Shown: piece by piece, positions 1-10,981 of the stretch
Layout of the letters: each line of letters opens with the position of its first letter
How positions within the stretch are numbered: position 1 is the stretch's first letter
Origin: Chenopodium formosanum
Taxonomy: Eukaryota > Streptophyta > Magnoliopsida > Caryophyllales > Amaranthaceae
Direction: 5' to 3'
Assembly: GCA_024500155.1 (NCBI GenBank)
Contig: CM044879.1
Coordinates: 21,486,572-21,550,571, forward strand
DNA: 64,000 nt
Made by a program: the position numbers and the translations under genes
Notes under the pieces: model-generated
What the model was told of the DNA's origin: nothing
Seen by the model: the letters and a program-made list of their open reading frames with translations, nothing else
Database searches by the model: none

Positions 1-45
1 AGTGCATGATCACAGTGGTTTGGGATGCTTGAAATATTCCCTACA
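1..45 (+). repeat. 3' tail of 5' LTR of element A
   Basis: Matches the last part of the element G LTR (about 59305-59354), ending in CTACA followed by a 5-nt spacer and a primer-binding site. The rest of this LTR lies left of the window. Confidence 0.85.
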
Positions 46-50
46 GTTTT

Positions 51-68
51 TGGCGACTCCACTGGGGA
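51..68 (+). other. Primer-binding site of element A (tRNA-Arg type)
   Basis: TGGCGACTCCACTGGGGA lies 5 nt after the LTR end. From memory, this is the arginine-tRNA type of primer site described for Ogre/Tat elements. The equivalent site is deleted in element G. Confidence 0.75.
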
Positions 69-587
69 GGATTTCTATTTTAATTCCTAAAATTTATTTT
101 GGCAATAATTTAGAATGAGTGGATGATGAGTGACATTTATAGCACTCATTTGGTCTCTTTTTGGATGAATTCTATTTCATTTTATCTCTCTTTTCTTTAG
201 TTTTCCTTAGATTTATTCTAGTTTTCTTCATTTTATGCTTTTTGTAGTTAATTTCTCTATTTCATGCATTTTCTAGTTTACTTGTTATTTTTCCCTTTTA
301 CTTGCTTTTTATCATTTGTTTGTAGGTGGTAATTGATTGTCTAAGAGTTCCCGAGTTTCCTCTCTACGAGATTTCATTGTTTTCATGCCTAAAGATGGTG
401 CAAGAAGCTTCAAGTCAAAGGTGGATCCAAGAGGCAAGCTTCAAGGCTTTGTATATGCCTTCCTCATGGCTTATACTCTTCAAGAAATTCAAGAAAGTTT
501 CTGCCTACTTTGTCCTCCATCATCATCATCTAGGATGTGTGCACCGCTTGAGCTAGGACGAAGAGATGAAGGGGGAATACCCATCCA

Positions 588-716
588 GGTGCGGGGGCAC
601 CAAGGTGGTGTGCGGCCGCACATTAGTCGGGTGCGGCCGCACAACTGGTGCGTGCGGGCGCACCAATCTGGGTGTGTCCCGTGCGCACCATTCTCTCTCC
701 TCCGAGCGCCCGCACC
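588..716 (+). promoter_or_regulatory. GC-rich palindrome block in U3 of element B 5' LTR
   Basis: Two copies of the perfect 12-bp palindrome GTGCGGCCGCAC (NotI core) plus variants such as GTGCGGGCGCAC and GTGCGCAC sit in an otherwise AT-rich LTR, about 45-170 bp before the TATA box. The 3' LTR copy is at 6292-6420. Function unknown. Confidence 0.6.
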
Positions 717-760
717 TGCGTGGGTCTATTCTTGGGCGTCAAAACCAACCTTCTCCTTTG

Positions 761-769
761 TATATATAG
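761..769 (+). promoter_or_regulatory. Putative TATA box of element B 5' LTR
   Basis: TATATATAG directly downstream of the GC block. The same motif is at 6465-6473 in the 3' LTR, and in reverse at 14470-14478 and 22287-22295 in element C. Confidence 0.6.
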
Positions 770-1782
770 TTATTTCCTTCTATTTTTGTAGGAAGAAGTT
801 TCATAATAAGATTAGATCATATTCTTAGCTTAGTTGAGAGCTTCTCTCTCTAGATTTAGGGGTTAGTTTTAGGAGTAGATTTTAGAGGGAGAAAGTGAAG
901 AATTTCAATGGTGATTGAGAGATTGAAGATTCAATGGTGACAATTATATTGGAGATCTACTCTATTATCAATGAGCATTTCTAAACTCTATCTCATTTAT
1001 TGTTTTGTTTAGTATTCATGTTTAGATTGTTGATTTTGATTGGATTTTGATGATTGATGTTTGATTAGAGTAATTAATCTTCTTTGATTGTTGATTCTTT
1101 GATTGTAGATTGTTGATTTCTTAGTTGTTTGTTTAATTGATGATGTTGCTAGAGTAGTTGTTTGGTTAGGGATTTGGTGAAGCTTGTATTATGTAATGGA
1201 TTGATGTAGATTGGGGATTTTGATGGAGTTGATGATGTGATTAAATTGGTTAATTGATTATGTGCATGTGTGTGTTTGATTTAGGCTTGATCACCCTAGT
1301 TATTCACACTAGATTGCATTGTAAGTTCACATTGATACGGACCATTGATTTGTGGCTTGCATTTACACGATTGAGGTGTCTTGTGATGTTTCCTAGTTAG
1401 AGTTTATCGTAGTTGACGCTAGTTAAACCTCTAGGAGAATAGCTTGATATGCTCTTTTGGTTGCATAATTGATCTTCCCTCACATTGCTTGACTTAGTCA
1501 ACTTCCTAAACCAATTTGCATTGTTCATTGCTATTATAAGTGAATCCTAATCCCTAGCATTTTATTTGTTTGATTTCTTTGTCTTAGTAGTTGTTAGTGT
1601 CCTCTTTCACCCTTTGTCTTCGACCTAGCTTAGGCACATAATTGGAAGCACTTAGACATTACCGTTCCTTTGGGTTCGACCCTTGACTTACCTCTATACT
1701 TGTATCTAGGTTTGTTGAGTGTTTATAAATTTTGTTTGGCTTAGGAGGATTAGTCCAACGACCTAATTTTCCCACGTCAAAA

Positions 1783-1800
1783 TGGCGCCGTTGCCGGGGA
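1783..1800 (+). other. Primer-binding site of element B (tRNA-Asp type)
   Basis: TGGCGCCGTTGCCGGGGA, 3 nt after the LTR end. This is the aspartate-tRNA type of site I associate with Athila elements. Confidence 0.85.
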
Positions 1801-1890
1801 ACGGTGTCTATGTTTGAGTGTTTTTGATTGCTTGAGTCTAGGTCTTTTTGTATACTTTTTCTTTTATTTGTTTTTGTTTTCTTTGTAAAA

Positions 1891-3597
1891 ATGGCATGTC
1901 TATCTTTTTCTCAACATGATGATGAGCCTTTTTGTGAATATTTCAATAGACTTAAGGAATTTCTTGACTATAATTGTTGTAGTCTTTGGGAAGCTTGTGA
2001 GATTTGTTATCATGGTTTGAATGAGCAAACTAGGGATATGGTTGAAGGAATGCATAATGGTGATTTTAGAGCATTTTCTATTGAAGATGCTTGGAAATTT
2101 TCTGTTTGGTTTGCTTGGGAAGTCTATAATAAGGGTAAACGTGCTTCCATTTTTGATATGCAATGTGTTAATTCTGTCAATGCTAGCATGATTTACCATG
2201 ATGTGTCATATGACCCCATAGTTGAACCTGGAGCAAATGCTTCCAATTCTATTTCCTCATTTGTTCATGATAATGTGTTGCATGTTCAATCTAACAAATC
2301 TCATACATTTGAAAATGCTCCCAACCCCCTATTTGATGAAAATGCTCATGTTTGTAATGATGATGATCCTACTTTTGGTTGTACTTCTTCTTCTCTTGTT
2401 GAGCCTCAATCTCCTACCCCTTTTGAATCTCTTATTACTACCTTGGAAACTCAAATTAGGCATGTTGAGCTTCGTGATGATCTTGGGCCTAACAAAGAGT
2501 CGACTCTTAATTGTTTAAGAAGTCAATTGGAGATGATGAGAAAGAGTGAGGAGCGTCTCGAGGAGGGAAGAAGGAGAAATGAAGAGCTAGGAAGCCAATT
2601 GTCATCTTTGATGCTTATGTGTGAAAGTTACAAATCAAATGTGTGTGTTGAGGGTGATGATGGTAATTTCGAGCAACCAAGAATGTGTGAGGATCCTATT
2701 GTTGAGCATAAGAGTGAAGGAGAGAGAGTCGAGAGTGATGATGAGTTTGATGAAATTTTAAGTTTAGACATCTCTTCCTTTGTTGATTGTGATGAGTCCC
2801 AAGTGTGTGAATGTGACTCTTCTATCCATGAGTGTTTGGACTCGTTTGAGGTTATGTCAAATGTGTTTGTTGAGTGCATAAGGAATAGCCATAGCCTTTT
2901 AAGCAAGTTCATTGATGATGCTTCATGGGAGAGAGATGATTTTGAGTTATATTTGCCTCCATTCATGCATGGTTTTGAGACTCTAGGCTTTAAGGAAGTT
3001 GAGGGAGCTATTGTTCATGAAGGTAATGGAGGAGATTATGTGGTTCCTCTTGGGAGTTGGATGTTTGAGGGAGATGGTGATCATGAGCGTTCTTCTTTTA
3101 AGGATTCTATGATTGATTTTCATGCCCTCATTGGCGATGTGAGACCTTGTGTTGAGGGAGTAGCTAACCCTTTGCCTTTTTCTCATACCCCTTTCTCTCA
3201 AAAGTTTAATCACATCCCTTATTTCCCTATTTTTCTTCCTTCCTTTGTTGGTAAGCCTATTGGGGACCCTTTTGTCTATGAGGATTTGCATGTGGCTCAT
3301 TTGTCTCTAATTGAGGAAGAGGGTGATGTTGCCACCCAAAAATATTTTAGCGAGGAGCATTTGCCTTTTTCTTTTTCTTTTCCCCCTTCTTCTTCTTATT
3401 TTCTTGTTTTTCCTTTTGATCCTTCTTCTTCTTTCTTTTGGCACCTCCCTTCTCACTTGCGTGCAATGATCTTGTTGCACGTTTTTCTTCCGTCATTTGC
3501 CTACATTATATCTTATGAAATGTGTAGTAGTGCATTTGACAAGCTCTTGCGATCGTTGCAATATTATTTTACTAGAGCGGTCAAGCTTGGACCTTAA
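1891..3597 (+). CDS. 568-residue ORF of Athila-like element B (gag-like head, coiled coil, hydrophobic tail)
   Basis: The ORF is intact from the ATG at 1891 to TAA; the reading frame also extends upstream to about 1828 without an ATG, so 1891 is the likely start. Residues 1-80 (starting MACLSFSQHDDEP, with FCEYFNRLKEFLDY and HGLNEQTRDM) resemble part of an Athila-type Gag region. Residues about 184-248 are charged and heptad-like (KSEERLEEGRRRNEEL), so probably a coiled coil. Residues about 255-310 are acidic. The C-terminus (about 490-540) is rich in Phe, Ser and Pro. There is no zinc knuckle, protease DTG motif or RT. It occupies the place where element C has gag-protease. A decayed copy is in element H (47646-52152). 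The function is not recognised; it may be a diverged structural protein or an acquired ORF. Confidence 0.6.
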   Translation: MACLSFSQHDDEPFCEYFNRLKEFLDYNCCSLWEACEICYHGLNEQTRDMVEGMHNGDFRAFSIEDAWKFSVWFAWEVYNKGKRASIFDMQCVNSVNASMIYHDVSYDPIVEPGANASNSISSFVHDNVLHVQSNKSHTFENAPNPLFDENAHVCNDDDPTFGCTSSSLVEPQSPTPFESLITTLETQIRHVELRDDLGPNKESTLNCLRSQLEMMRKSEERLEEGRRRNEELGSQLSSLMLMCESYKSNVCVEGDDGNFEQPRMCEDPIVEHKSEGERVESDDEFDEILSLDISSFVDCDESQVCECDSSIHECLDSFEVMSNVFVECIRNSHSLLSKFIDDASWERDDFELYLPPFMHGFETLGFKEVEGAIVHEGNGGDYVVPLGSWMFEGDGDHERSSFKDSMIDFHALIGDVRPCVEGVANPLPFSHTPFSQKFNHIPYFPIFLPSFVGKPIGDPFVYEDLHVAHLSLIEEEGDVATQKYFSEEHLPFSFSFPPSSSYFLVFPFDPSSSFFWHLPSHLRAMILLHVFLPSFAYIISYEMCSSAFDKLLRSLQYYFTRAVKLGP

Positions 3598-5813
3598 GCA
3601 AGCCTTTCTCGGGAAGTAACCCGTGTTTTAGATTAGATTTTCCTTTTCTTTTTAGAATAGATTTTTCTCTCATGGAAATTTTTGTGTGCCTTTTGCTAGG
3701 TACATGACTTGATATACTTTGGTGCTTCGATTTGGATCAAGAATCAAGGAAGGTTGACTCCTATCTTTGCGAGCATATGGAAACAAGGGTCAACTCTTGA
3801 GAAATTAGCTTTGAAAGGTTTAATTTGGTCATTTGCGGGTATTTACACCCACCTCAAATCCGGTAATATCTTTCCTTGCTCTTTCTCTAGTGGATGATGA
3901 GTTGTTGGACATATATTGGTATGTTGGATTGATCTCCTTGTTTTCCCCTCCCATGGATTATATGATTTATGTTTGAGTGTATTGTCTCATTCAAGCTTGG
4001 GGGAGGGTATTCTATCATGTTTGGTGGGATGTTGATCCTCATATGTTATGCACCTTTGTATATGCTTTTCCATGTTTCTTATATTTTGAAAAACTCCAAA
4101 AAGATTTTCCTTTCTATCAAGGCAAATTTGCAATGTGTTTTGTTTTGTTCTTGTTTTGGACATAATAACATTTGGACTTGTATAATTGAATGCTTTTCTC
4201 CCTAAATGGTAACGGTGTGCACGGTTTGAGAGTACGCTTGGTTAATTCTAGGATAAAGCATGCTAAGGTAGTTGGTTAGAACTAGTGGGAACATGAAGCC
4301 GTATTCTACTTGTTTGTGGCCCGTTTGGTAGTTGCTTCCTATAGTCCATTTGACACCAATAGTGAGTTCTATTTTTTCAAGCCTTCTACCTTACTTGTAT
4401 GAGCAGCATGGATCCTTGACTTTTTGCAAACCTAATCTTAAAACTTGACTCATAGATCTTGAATCCGAGACCGAACCATTTAGGGAGGACAAAGGCACCT
4501 TTTTCGGGTGGTATTTTTCATTTTTAGGATAGTTTTATTCATTTTCTTTATTTTTGGGTTTACATTTGCCTTCTTGCAACCATTTGAGCCTATACCTTTC
4601 TTTTCTAGCCACGTACTTAGATTCTTGAGCCTTTTGTTTCTTTTTGTTCCATTTTTGGTTTTTGTGAAGCAAATGGTCATCTTTTGGAGTTGTGGTGTGT
4701 AAATTTGGTTTTGGTTCTTATGAAAGCAAGATTGTGTTATATTTTCCTTGTGAATAATGGCAAATGAGTATGAGTAAAAGCCGTCCTATATTATAAAAGG
4801 CATGGACAAATAAGTGCAAAGTTGAAAAAGCCGTCCAATGTTAAAGAGGCGAGGACAAAGCACTATCAAAATAAAAAAAATAAAAAAAAAAGTGAAAAAT
4901 GAAAAAATTCAAAAATATTTTGATGTGAGCTTTCTCCCTTTTTGAGCATTGAGGACAATGCTCCATTTAAGCTTGGGGGGAAGCGTTCTCACGCTTTTTG
5001 TGTATATGTTTGTGATTTATAGCTTTAAATAAGCTTGGGGTGTTAGTTTGTTTTTGTTTGGTGACTACTTGATTGTGATTCTAAGAATTGGCCGTTCTTT
5101 GCTTCACTATTAGGAAAACCACCAAATTTTAAATTTTAGCCTACCTTCACCCTTTTGCCTTAACGTTACAACCTTGGGGAAAGACCTTTTGACCTAAATG
5201 GTTGAGTCATTCATTGGTGGAGAGGAATGTGAGTTTTAGGAATAGGGAGAGGGGATGCAAAAGTCAAGATGTCGAGTAGCCTAAAAATTCTCTTTTTCCG
5301 GTTCCTTCGTGGAATCAATGGGATGCTCATTAGAGGTCGATTTGAAGCTATTAGGAAGAACGCGGTAAGATCATTTGGGATGAAAGTGGATTGTGAAAGC
5401 TAGTTCCTATGCTTAGCATATTTATGTTTCAATCAACCTTGGGTATCTTGGAACGTGCACTCCCTTACTTGTTTAGAAAGATTTGCATCCACTTGTGCTT
5501 GTACATTTGCAAAAGTCCTTTCATGAACATTTGTTTGCTTTTCTTGTATTTTGTTTTCTTTTTCTTGCTTTGCCTTGTTTGTATTATTATGAGAGTTATG
5601 GGTCAAACTCTTAGGATACACTTACGAGACCTCACTCGTCCTCATAGGCGACTTTGGGGTTTAAAGGGCTTGTTGTAGCTAAAAACAACCGTGATTCCTA
5701 CGACAGTGAGTTTTAGTGTATATTCTTATCTTGAGTCTTTCTTTTTCGTTTCCAATAAAATTTTCATCCTTTATCTTTCTTGCTTTGTTTTGCTCGAGGA
5801 CGAGCAAAAGTTT
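3598..5813 (+). other. Non-coding 3' half of element B
   Basis: No supportable coding region. It matches the 3' non-coding half of element C (15117-18310, opposite strand). It contains several polypurine-like motifs of the AAGCTTGGGG type (about 3990, 4971, 5031) besides the real tract, and two imperfect units with GCCGTCC...GGACAAA at about 4780-4860. Confidence 0.75.
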
Positions 5814-5827
5814 AGCTTGGGGGAATT
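5814..5827 (+). other. Polypurine tract of element B
   Basis: AGCTTGGGGGAATT immediately precedes the 3' LTR at 5828, the expected plus-strand primer position. Confidence 0.85.
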
Positions 5828-7491
5828 TGATGAGTGACATTTATGGCACTCATTTGGTCTCTTTTTGGATGAATTCTATTTCATTTTATCTCTCTTTTCT
5901 TTAGTTTTCCTTAGATTTATTCTAGTTTTCTTCATTTTATGCTTTTTATAGTTAATTTCTCTATTTCATGCATTTTCTAGTTTACTTGTTATTTTTCCCT
6001 TTTACTTGCTTTTTATCATTTGTTTGTAGGTGGTAATTGATTGTCCAAGAATTCCCGAGTTTCCTCTCTACGAGCTTTCATTGTTTTCATGCCTAAAGAT
6101 GGTGCAAGAAGCTTCAAGTCAAAGGTGGATCCAAGGGGCAGGCTTCAAGGCTTTGTATATGCCTTCCTCATGGCTTATACTCTTCAAGAAATTCAATAAA
6201 GTTTCTGCCTACTTTGTCCTCCATCATCATCATCTAGGATGTGTGCACCGCTTGAGCTAGGACGAAGAGATGAAGGGGGAATACCCAGCCAGGTGCGGGC
6301 AGACCAAGGTGGTGTGCGGCCGCACATTGGTCGAGTGCGGCCGCACACCTGGTGCGTGCGGGCGTACCAATCTGGGTGTGTCCCGTGCGCACCATTCTCT
6401 CTCCTCCGAGCGCCCGCACCTGCGTGGGTCTATTCTTGGGCGTCAAAACCGACCTTCTCCTTTGTATATATAGTTATTTCCTTCTATTTTTGTAGGAAGA
6501 AGTTTCATAATAAGATTAGATCATAATCTTAGCTTAGTTGAGAGCTTCTCTCTCTAGATTTAGGGGTTAGTTTTAGGAGTAGATTTTAGAGAGAGAAAGT
6601 GAAGAATTTCAATGGTGATTGAGAGATTGAAGATTCAATGGTGACAATTGTATTGGAGATCTACTCTATTATCAATGAGCATTTCTAAACTCTATCTCAT
6701 TTATTGTTTTGTTTAGTATTCATGTTTAGATTGTTGATTTTGATTGGATTTTGATGTTTTGATGATTGATGTTTGATTAGAGTAATTGATCTTCTTTGAT
6801 TGTTGATTCTTTCACTGTAGATTGTTAATTTCTTAGTTGTTTGTTGAATTGATGATGTTGCTAGAGTAGTTGTTTGGTTAGGGATTTGGTGAAGCTTGTA
6901 TTATGTAATGGATTGATGTAGATTGGGGATTTTGATGGAGTTGATGATGTGATTAAATTGGTTAATTGATTATGTGCATGTGTGTGTTTGATTTAGGCTT
7001 GATCACCCTAGTTATTCACACTAGATTGCATTGTAAGTTCACATTGATACGGACCATTGATTTGTGGCTTGCATTTACACGATTGAGGTGTCTTGTGATG
7101 TTTCCTAGTTAGAGTTTATCATAGTTGACGCTAGTTAGACCTATAGGAGAATAGCTTGATATGCTCTTTTGGTTGCATAATTGATCTTCCCTCACATTGC
7201 TTGACTTAGTCAACTTCCTAAACCAATTTGCATTGTTCATTGCTATTATAAGTGAATCCTAATCCCTAGCATTTTATTTGTTTGATTTCTTTGTCTTAGT
7301 AGTTGTTAGTGTCCTCTTTCACCCTTTGTCTTCGACCTAGCTTAGGCACATAATTGGAAGCACTTAGACATTACCGTTCCTTTGGGTTCGACCCTTGACT
7401 TACCTCTATACTTGTATTTAGGTTTGTGGAGTGTTTATAAATTTTGTTTGGCTTAGGAGGATTAGTCCAACGACCTAATTTTCCCACGTCA
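5828..7491 (+). repeat. 3' LTR of element B
   Basis: 1664 bp; differs from the 5' LTR by scattered substitutions and an 8-bp insertion (around 6755). Followed by the target duplication GTGGA and then element A sequence. Confidence 0.95.
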
Positions 7492-7496
7492 GTGGA

Positions 7497-9060
7497 TGAG
7501 ACTCGAAATGTTCAAATTAAAGTATTCATGTGCGTAATTTGAATGACATTATTGGCATAAGCATAAAAGGGTCCGCGTTGGATAGACCATCCATAATGCG
7601 TCAAAACATAAGATTTGTACACGTAGAAATTCTGGAAATATCTTTCACTACGAAAACTGGAAAAGTCTAAGAAAACAGAGAGCTGCTGAGGCATATAAGA
7701 ACTAGCACTGAGAAAACAGTTCCCATCGCAGTGCGATGGCTCTGTCGCGGTGCGATAGCAATATCGCGGCGCGACAGGGAAATCGTCTTGCGATGGTCCC
7801 TGTTGTCTCGCGCCAAGTTCTTCCAATACCGAGCTAGAACTCTACCTTCTTGCTTTGACCAGTTTTAGTACTATTTGCTTGATTTTACTTCATGATTGAG
7901 TTTTTCCCTCTTTTTTGAAACCCATATGTGTTCTTTATATGGTTATAACCCTCTGAGAATTGACGCTCCATCTACCCAATGGAACGCTCATTGCAAAGAC
8001 GGGTACATCTGAGTTTGTGAATTCACCAAACCATGGAAGCAATTAAGTTTAACTTGCGGGGTCTCATCCATACGCGCCAACCTTTCTAAAGGTAAGGCTT
8101 TCGCTCGATGCATCCGGACTCATAACCATGGACCCTCTTTGACTAACCTTTATCCTTGAACCTTAGAGAACTAGAGCCATAATTAGGTTGCAAACTCATT
8201 ACATCATATTGTGACTAAGTACTTGACTACTTGTGTGTCTCCGACTTGTGCATACTTATTATGTGACTAAGAAAACTGTTTGTCTTGACTTGTGCTTGTA
8301 ATTAAAGTCTTAACCAATGACTAAAAGGACTTCACTTAATTAATTTGACCTTATAAATATGTCTTAAACCAAATCATAGTCTTTTTGAGTCAACCCGAAT
8401 TTTTATTCCCGTCTACTGCACGAGCGTCAACTTTTTTGCTCATAGCCGGAGTTCTAGAAAGAATTACGAGTCGTACAACCTTTGGATATGTAGCCTCGAG
8501 TTTTATCTTTTATTAGGCGTATGTTTCGTCCCAATCAGAGCCATAGACCAAAAGTTATGACTGAAATACTACAGTTTGTCCAGTTTAGTGTATACCCATG
8601 AGGTCTTAACTTAGTCTTTGTTCAAGTCTAGTCACATAGTCTAGTCACATGGTCATGACACAAGCCTTAGTATGTCACTTACATTCACTAGTCTAAGCAC
8701 ACACTTTGTACACATGTCACCATGACCATGTCTTAGGTTCATGCATGAGTCATTTTTTCCGTCATTTGAGTTTAGGGGGGGGGGGGGTCCATTCTATTTC
8801 TAATTTCCTCCATATCTCTCCATATACATCATCTTTCTACTTTCTACATGCTTTCTCCATGCATATCACTCCGCTCATTCTTCCATGATATCTTCCTAGC
8901 CATTCATGTTGAATTGAGTTTGGGTCAAATAATTAACAATAAGCATCCATAACTTCCCTTTCCATAACATTTGGTCAAGGAGAGAAGGATGTTTAATCAA
9001 GGACAACACCTTCGTTCAAGTCCTACTTTTTGATAAGCCGATTCGGAAAAAAAGGAAAGC
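7497..9060 (+). other. Leader of element A, non-coding
   Basis: Aligns with 52600-54110 of element G. No coding region supported. It contains a cluster of short inverted repeats (7724-7812; units like TCGCGGCGCGACA) and a run of 13 G at 8775-8787 that is only GGG in element G. Confidence 0.7.
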
Positions 9061-9067
9061 TAAGAAA

Positions 9068-10187
9068 ATGACATCCCAAGAAGAAGTTAACGAACTAAGA
9101 CAAAACATGGCTAACCTGACCGAGATAATAAAGACTCTCGCTTTGCAAGTCACCGATCCTCGTAAGCAATAACAGCTTGAGCACATGGAAGAAAGTCTGA
9201 GCAAATTTTCCAATGACTACAAGTTTCAAGGAATAAGCTCACAAGGGGTCTCAATGGAAAAGGAACTTCTTCTACAGAAGTTCAATGCCAATGACATCCC
9301 TAAGTTCAAGCCAACTGACAACCCTTATTTTTATTGAAGCTAGAGCTTTCCAGACTATAATGAATCTTAAGGCAATTAATAAGAAAGTTTTTCCTTCATT
9401 ATTCTCGTTTTCTCTTGAAACTGTTTGTCAACAATGGTTTTCTCCCTAGACAAAGAGAAGATTTCCTCTTGGGGATTGTATAACAAATTCTTTCATTGAT
9501 AGATATAAGTGCGATATTCAAGTTGAGACTGACCATAGACAACTTGAGATGCTGAAACAAAAAGAAAACGAAGGATTTACCAATTTCTTCAACAAGTGGA
9601 GGGAAACTTCTGCTAAGATGTAGATGTTCCTACTGAAAAGGAGTCCGTAAGGATGTTCATTAAGAACCTCCAAGAGAAGTATTCAAAGCACCTGAAATAA
9701 CAATACAATTTGAATACTTTCAAGGCCGTCTATAACATAGGCATTGACATTGAAGACGGCCTTGCAAAAGAGAACGCTACTAACCAAAGTAACAACAGTG
9801 GCTGGAAAGGAAAGAAGAACGACAATCCTTCTTCTTCCTAAAACACCTATTCTAGTAACAATGTTAGTACCTTTGACCTCAATAAAGTCTTAGCCATGGA
9901 TAATCAAGAACCCAAAAGGCAACTAAGAAAAGAATTCACTCCTTGGGATGAGTTATGATACTGCCTTCGATCGACTCCGTGCCAAGGGACTCATTACTTC
10001 CATTGGACCTATTCAAGATCCCGCACCTAAAAAGAGGTTGCCTAGTTGGAACCCAAATGCACATTGCAAGTACCATCAAGGTAGGGGTCATACTACTAAG
10101 AGCTATTGGAAGCTAAAAGTGGCCATCCAATATTTAATTGATAATAACAAGCTTCCCATACCTCTAGCTGGCAAGAAGACCGAGTGA
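9068..10187 (+). pseudogene. Decayed gag of Ogre/Tat-like element A
   Basis: Starts with ATG at 9068 (MTSQEEVNELRQNM) and carries Gag-like pieces in changing frames, such as KQKENEGFTNFFNKWRE. The last open part (9948-10187) ends with the knuckle-like region HCKYHQGRGHTTKSYWKLK typical of Tat-lineage Gag. Stops occur early (after VTDPRKQ and after NPYFY) and frames shift, so no functional protein is made. Element G lacks this whole segment. Confidence 0.75.
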
Positions 10188-10398
10188 TGATAAAGCACAA
10201 GACACGAGGCAGGCTTCAATGACAAGGCTTCATGACCCCTTTTTTCTATTTTTTCGATTTCTCCCTTCCCCAATATGTCTAGCATAGCACCTTCATCTAC
10301 CTTAGATTTATTTCATGAGTTTTTCACTTTACCCTTTTCATTTCAATTAAATGAGCATTTATTTTTTTGCATATGATTATCGCATTGCATTAAAAAAA

Positions 10399-10972
10399 GG
10401 AAATTTGACTTTTACCACCAAAAAATTTGGACAAATTGTTTTTTACCACCTACTCTTTTAAAAGTTGTATTTTACCACCAAATAAACTTAAAAAATTGTT
10501 TTTTACCACCTACAGTTTAGAAAACTGTTAAATCTAACGGAATTTTTTTAAATTCTTCGATTTTCGTGCCTAAAATATGTTTTTCATAGGTTTAGGGGGG
10601 CATTTTGGCCTTACAGGTCGAAGTTGAGGTCAAAATTGATAAAAAATGAACGAAAATACCTCGTTTTGAGTGTTTAAAAATACATCGAATTGCGTGAACA
10701 CGCAAAATGAGGTATTTCGGATCATTTTTTATCAATTTTGACCTCAAATTGGACCCATAAGGCCAAAATGCCCCCCTAAACTTATAAAGAACATATTTCA
10801 GGCACGAAAATCGAAGAATTTTTTTAACACCGTTAGATTTAACGGTTTTCTTAACTGTAGGTGGTGAAAACAATTTTTATAACTTTATTTGGTGGTAAAA
10901 TACAACTTTTAAAAGAGTAGGTGGTAACAAACAATTTGTCCAAATATTTTGGTGGTAAAAGTCAAAATTTCC
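10399..10972. mobile_element. Foldback MULE-type MITE
   Basis: 574 bp forming one giant hairpin. The arms, about 10399-10668 and 10701-10972, are inverted repeats with a loop of about 30 nt. The ends are GGAAATTTGAC and its complement. The flanks 10390-10398 and 10973-10981 are an identical 9-bp duplication, TTAAAAAAA, the length expected for Mutator-like elements, although A-runs make it weaker evidence. Inserted in element A; no coding capacity. Confidence 0.85.
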
Positions 10973-10981
10973 TTAAAAAAA

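Larger units (their letters stand above)
124..1779 (+). repeat. 5' LTR of element B
   Basis: 1656 bp, TG...CA ends, followed by a primer site. It holds a GC-rich palindrome block (588-716), a TATA box (761-769) and, near its end, the motif GGGTTCGACCC that recurs in the other Athila-like LTRs here. Confidence 0.95.
124..7491 (+). mobile_element. Athila-like non-autonomous LTR retrotransposon B
   Basis: Complete insertion in the leader of element A. The two LTRs (124-1779 and 5828-7491) begin TGATGAGTGAC and end CCCACGTCA. The 5-bp target duplication GTGGA is present at 119-123 and 7492-7496. A primer site at 1783-1800 and a polypurine tract at 5814-5827 bracket the internal region. The only sizeable coding region is one 568-codon ORF; RT, RNase H and integrase are absent. 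By eye I count about 30 LTR differences plus one 8-bp indel, suggesting moderate age. Confidence 0.95.

Noticed and set aside
1783..1800. tRNA gene fragment
   Set aside because: Only 18 nt matching a tRNA 3' end, right after an LTR: a primer-binding site. No full tRNA cloverleaf was recognised in the window.
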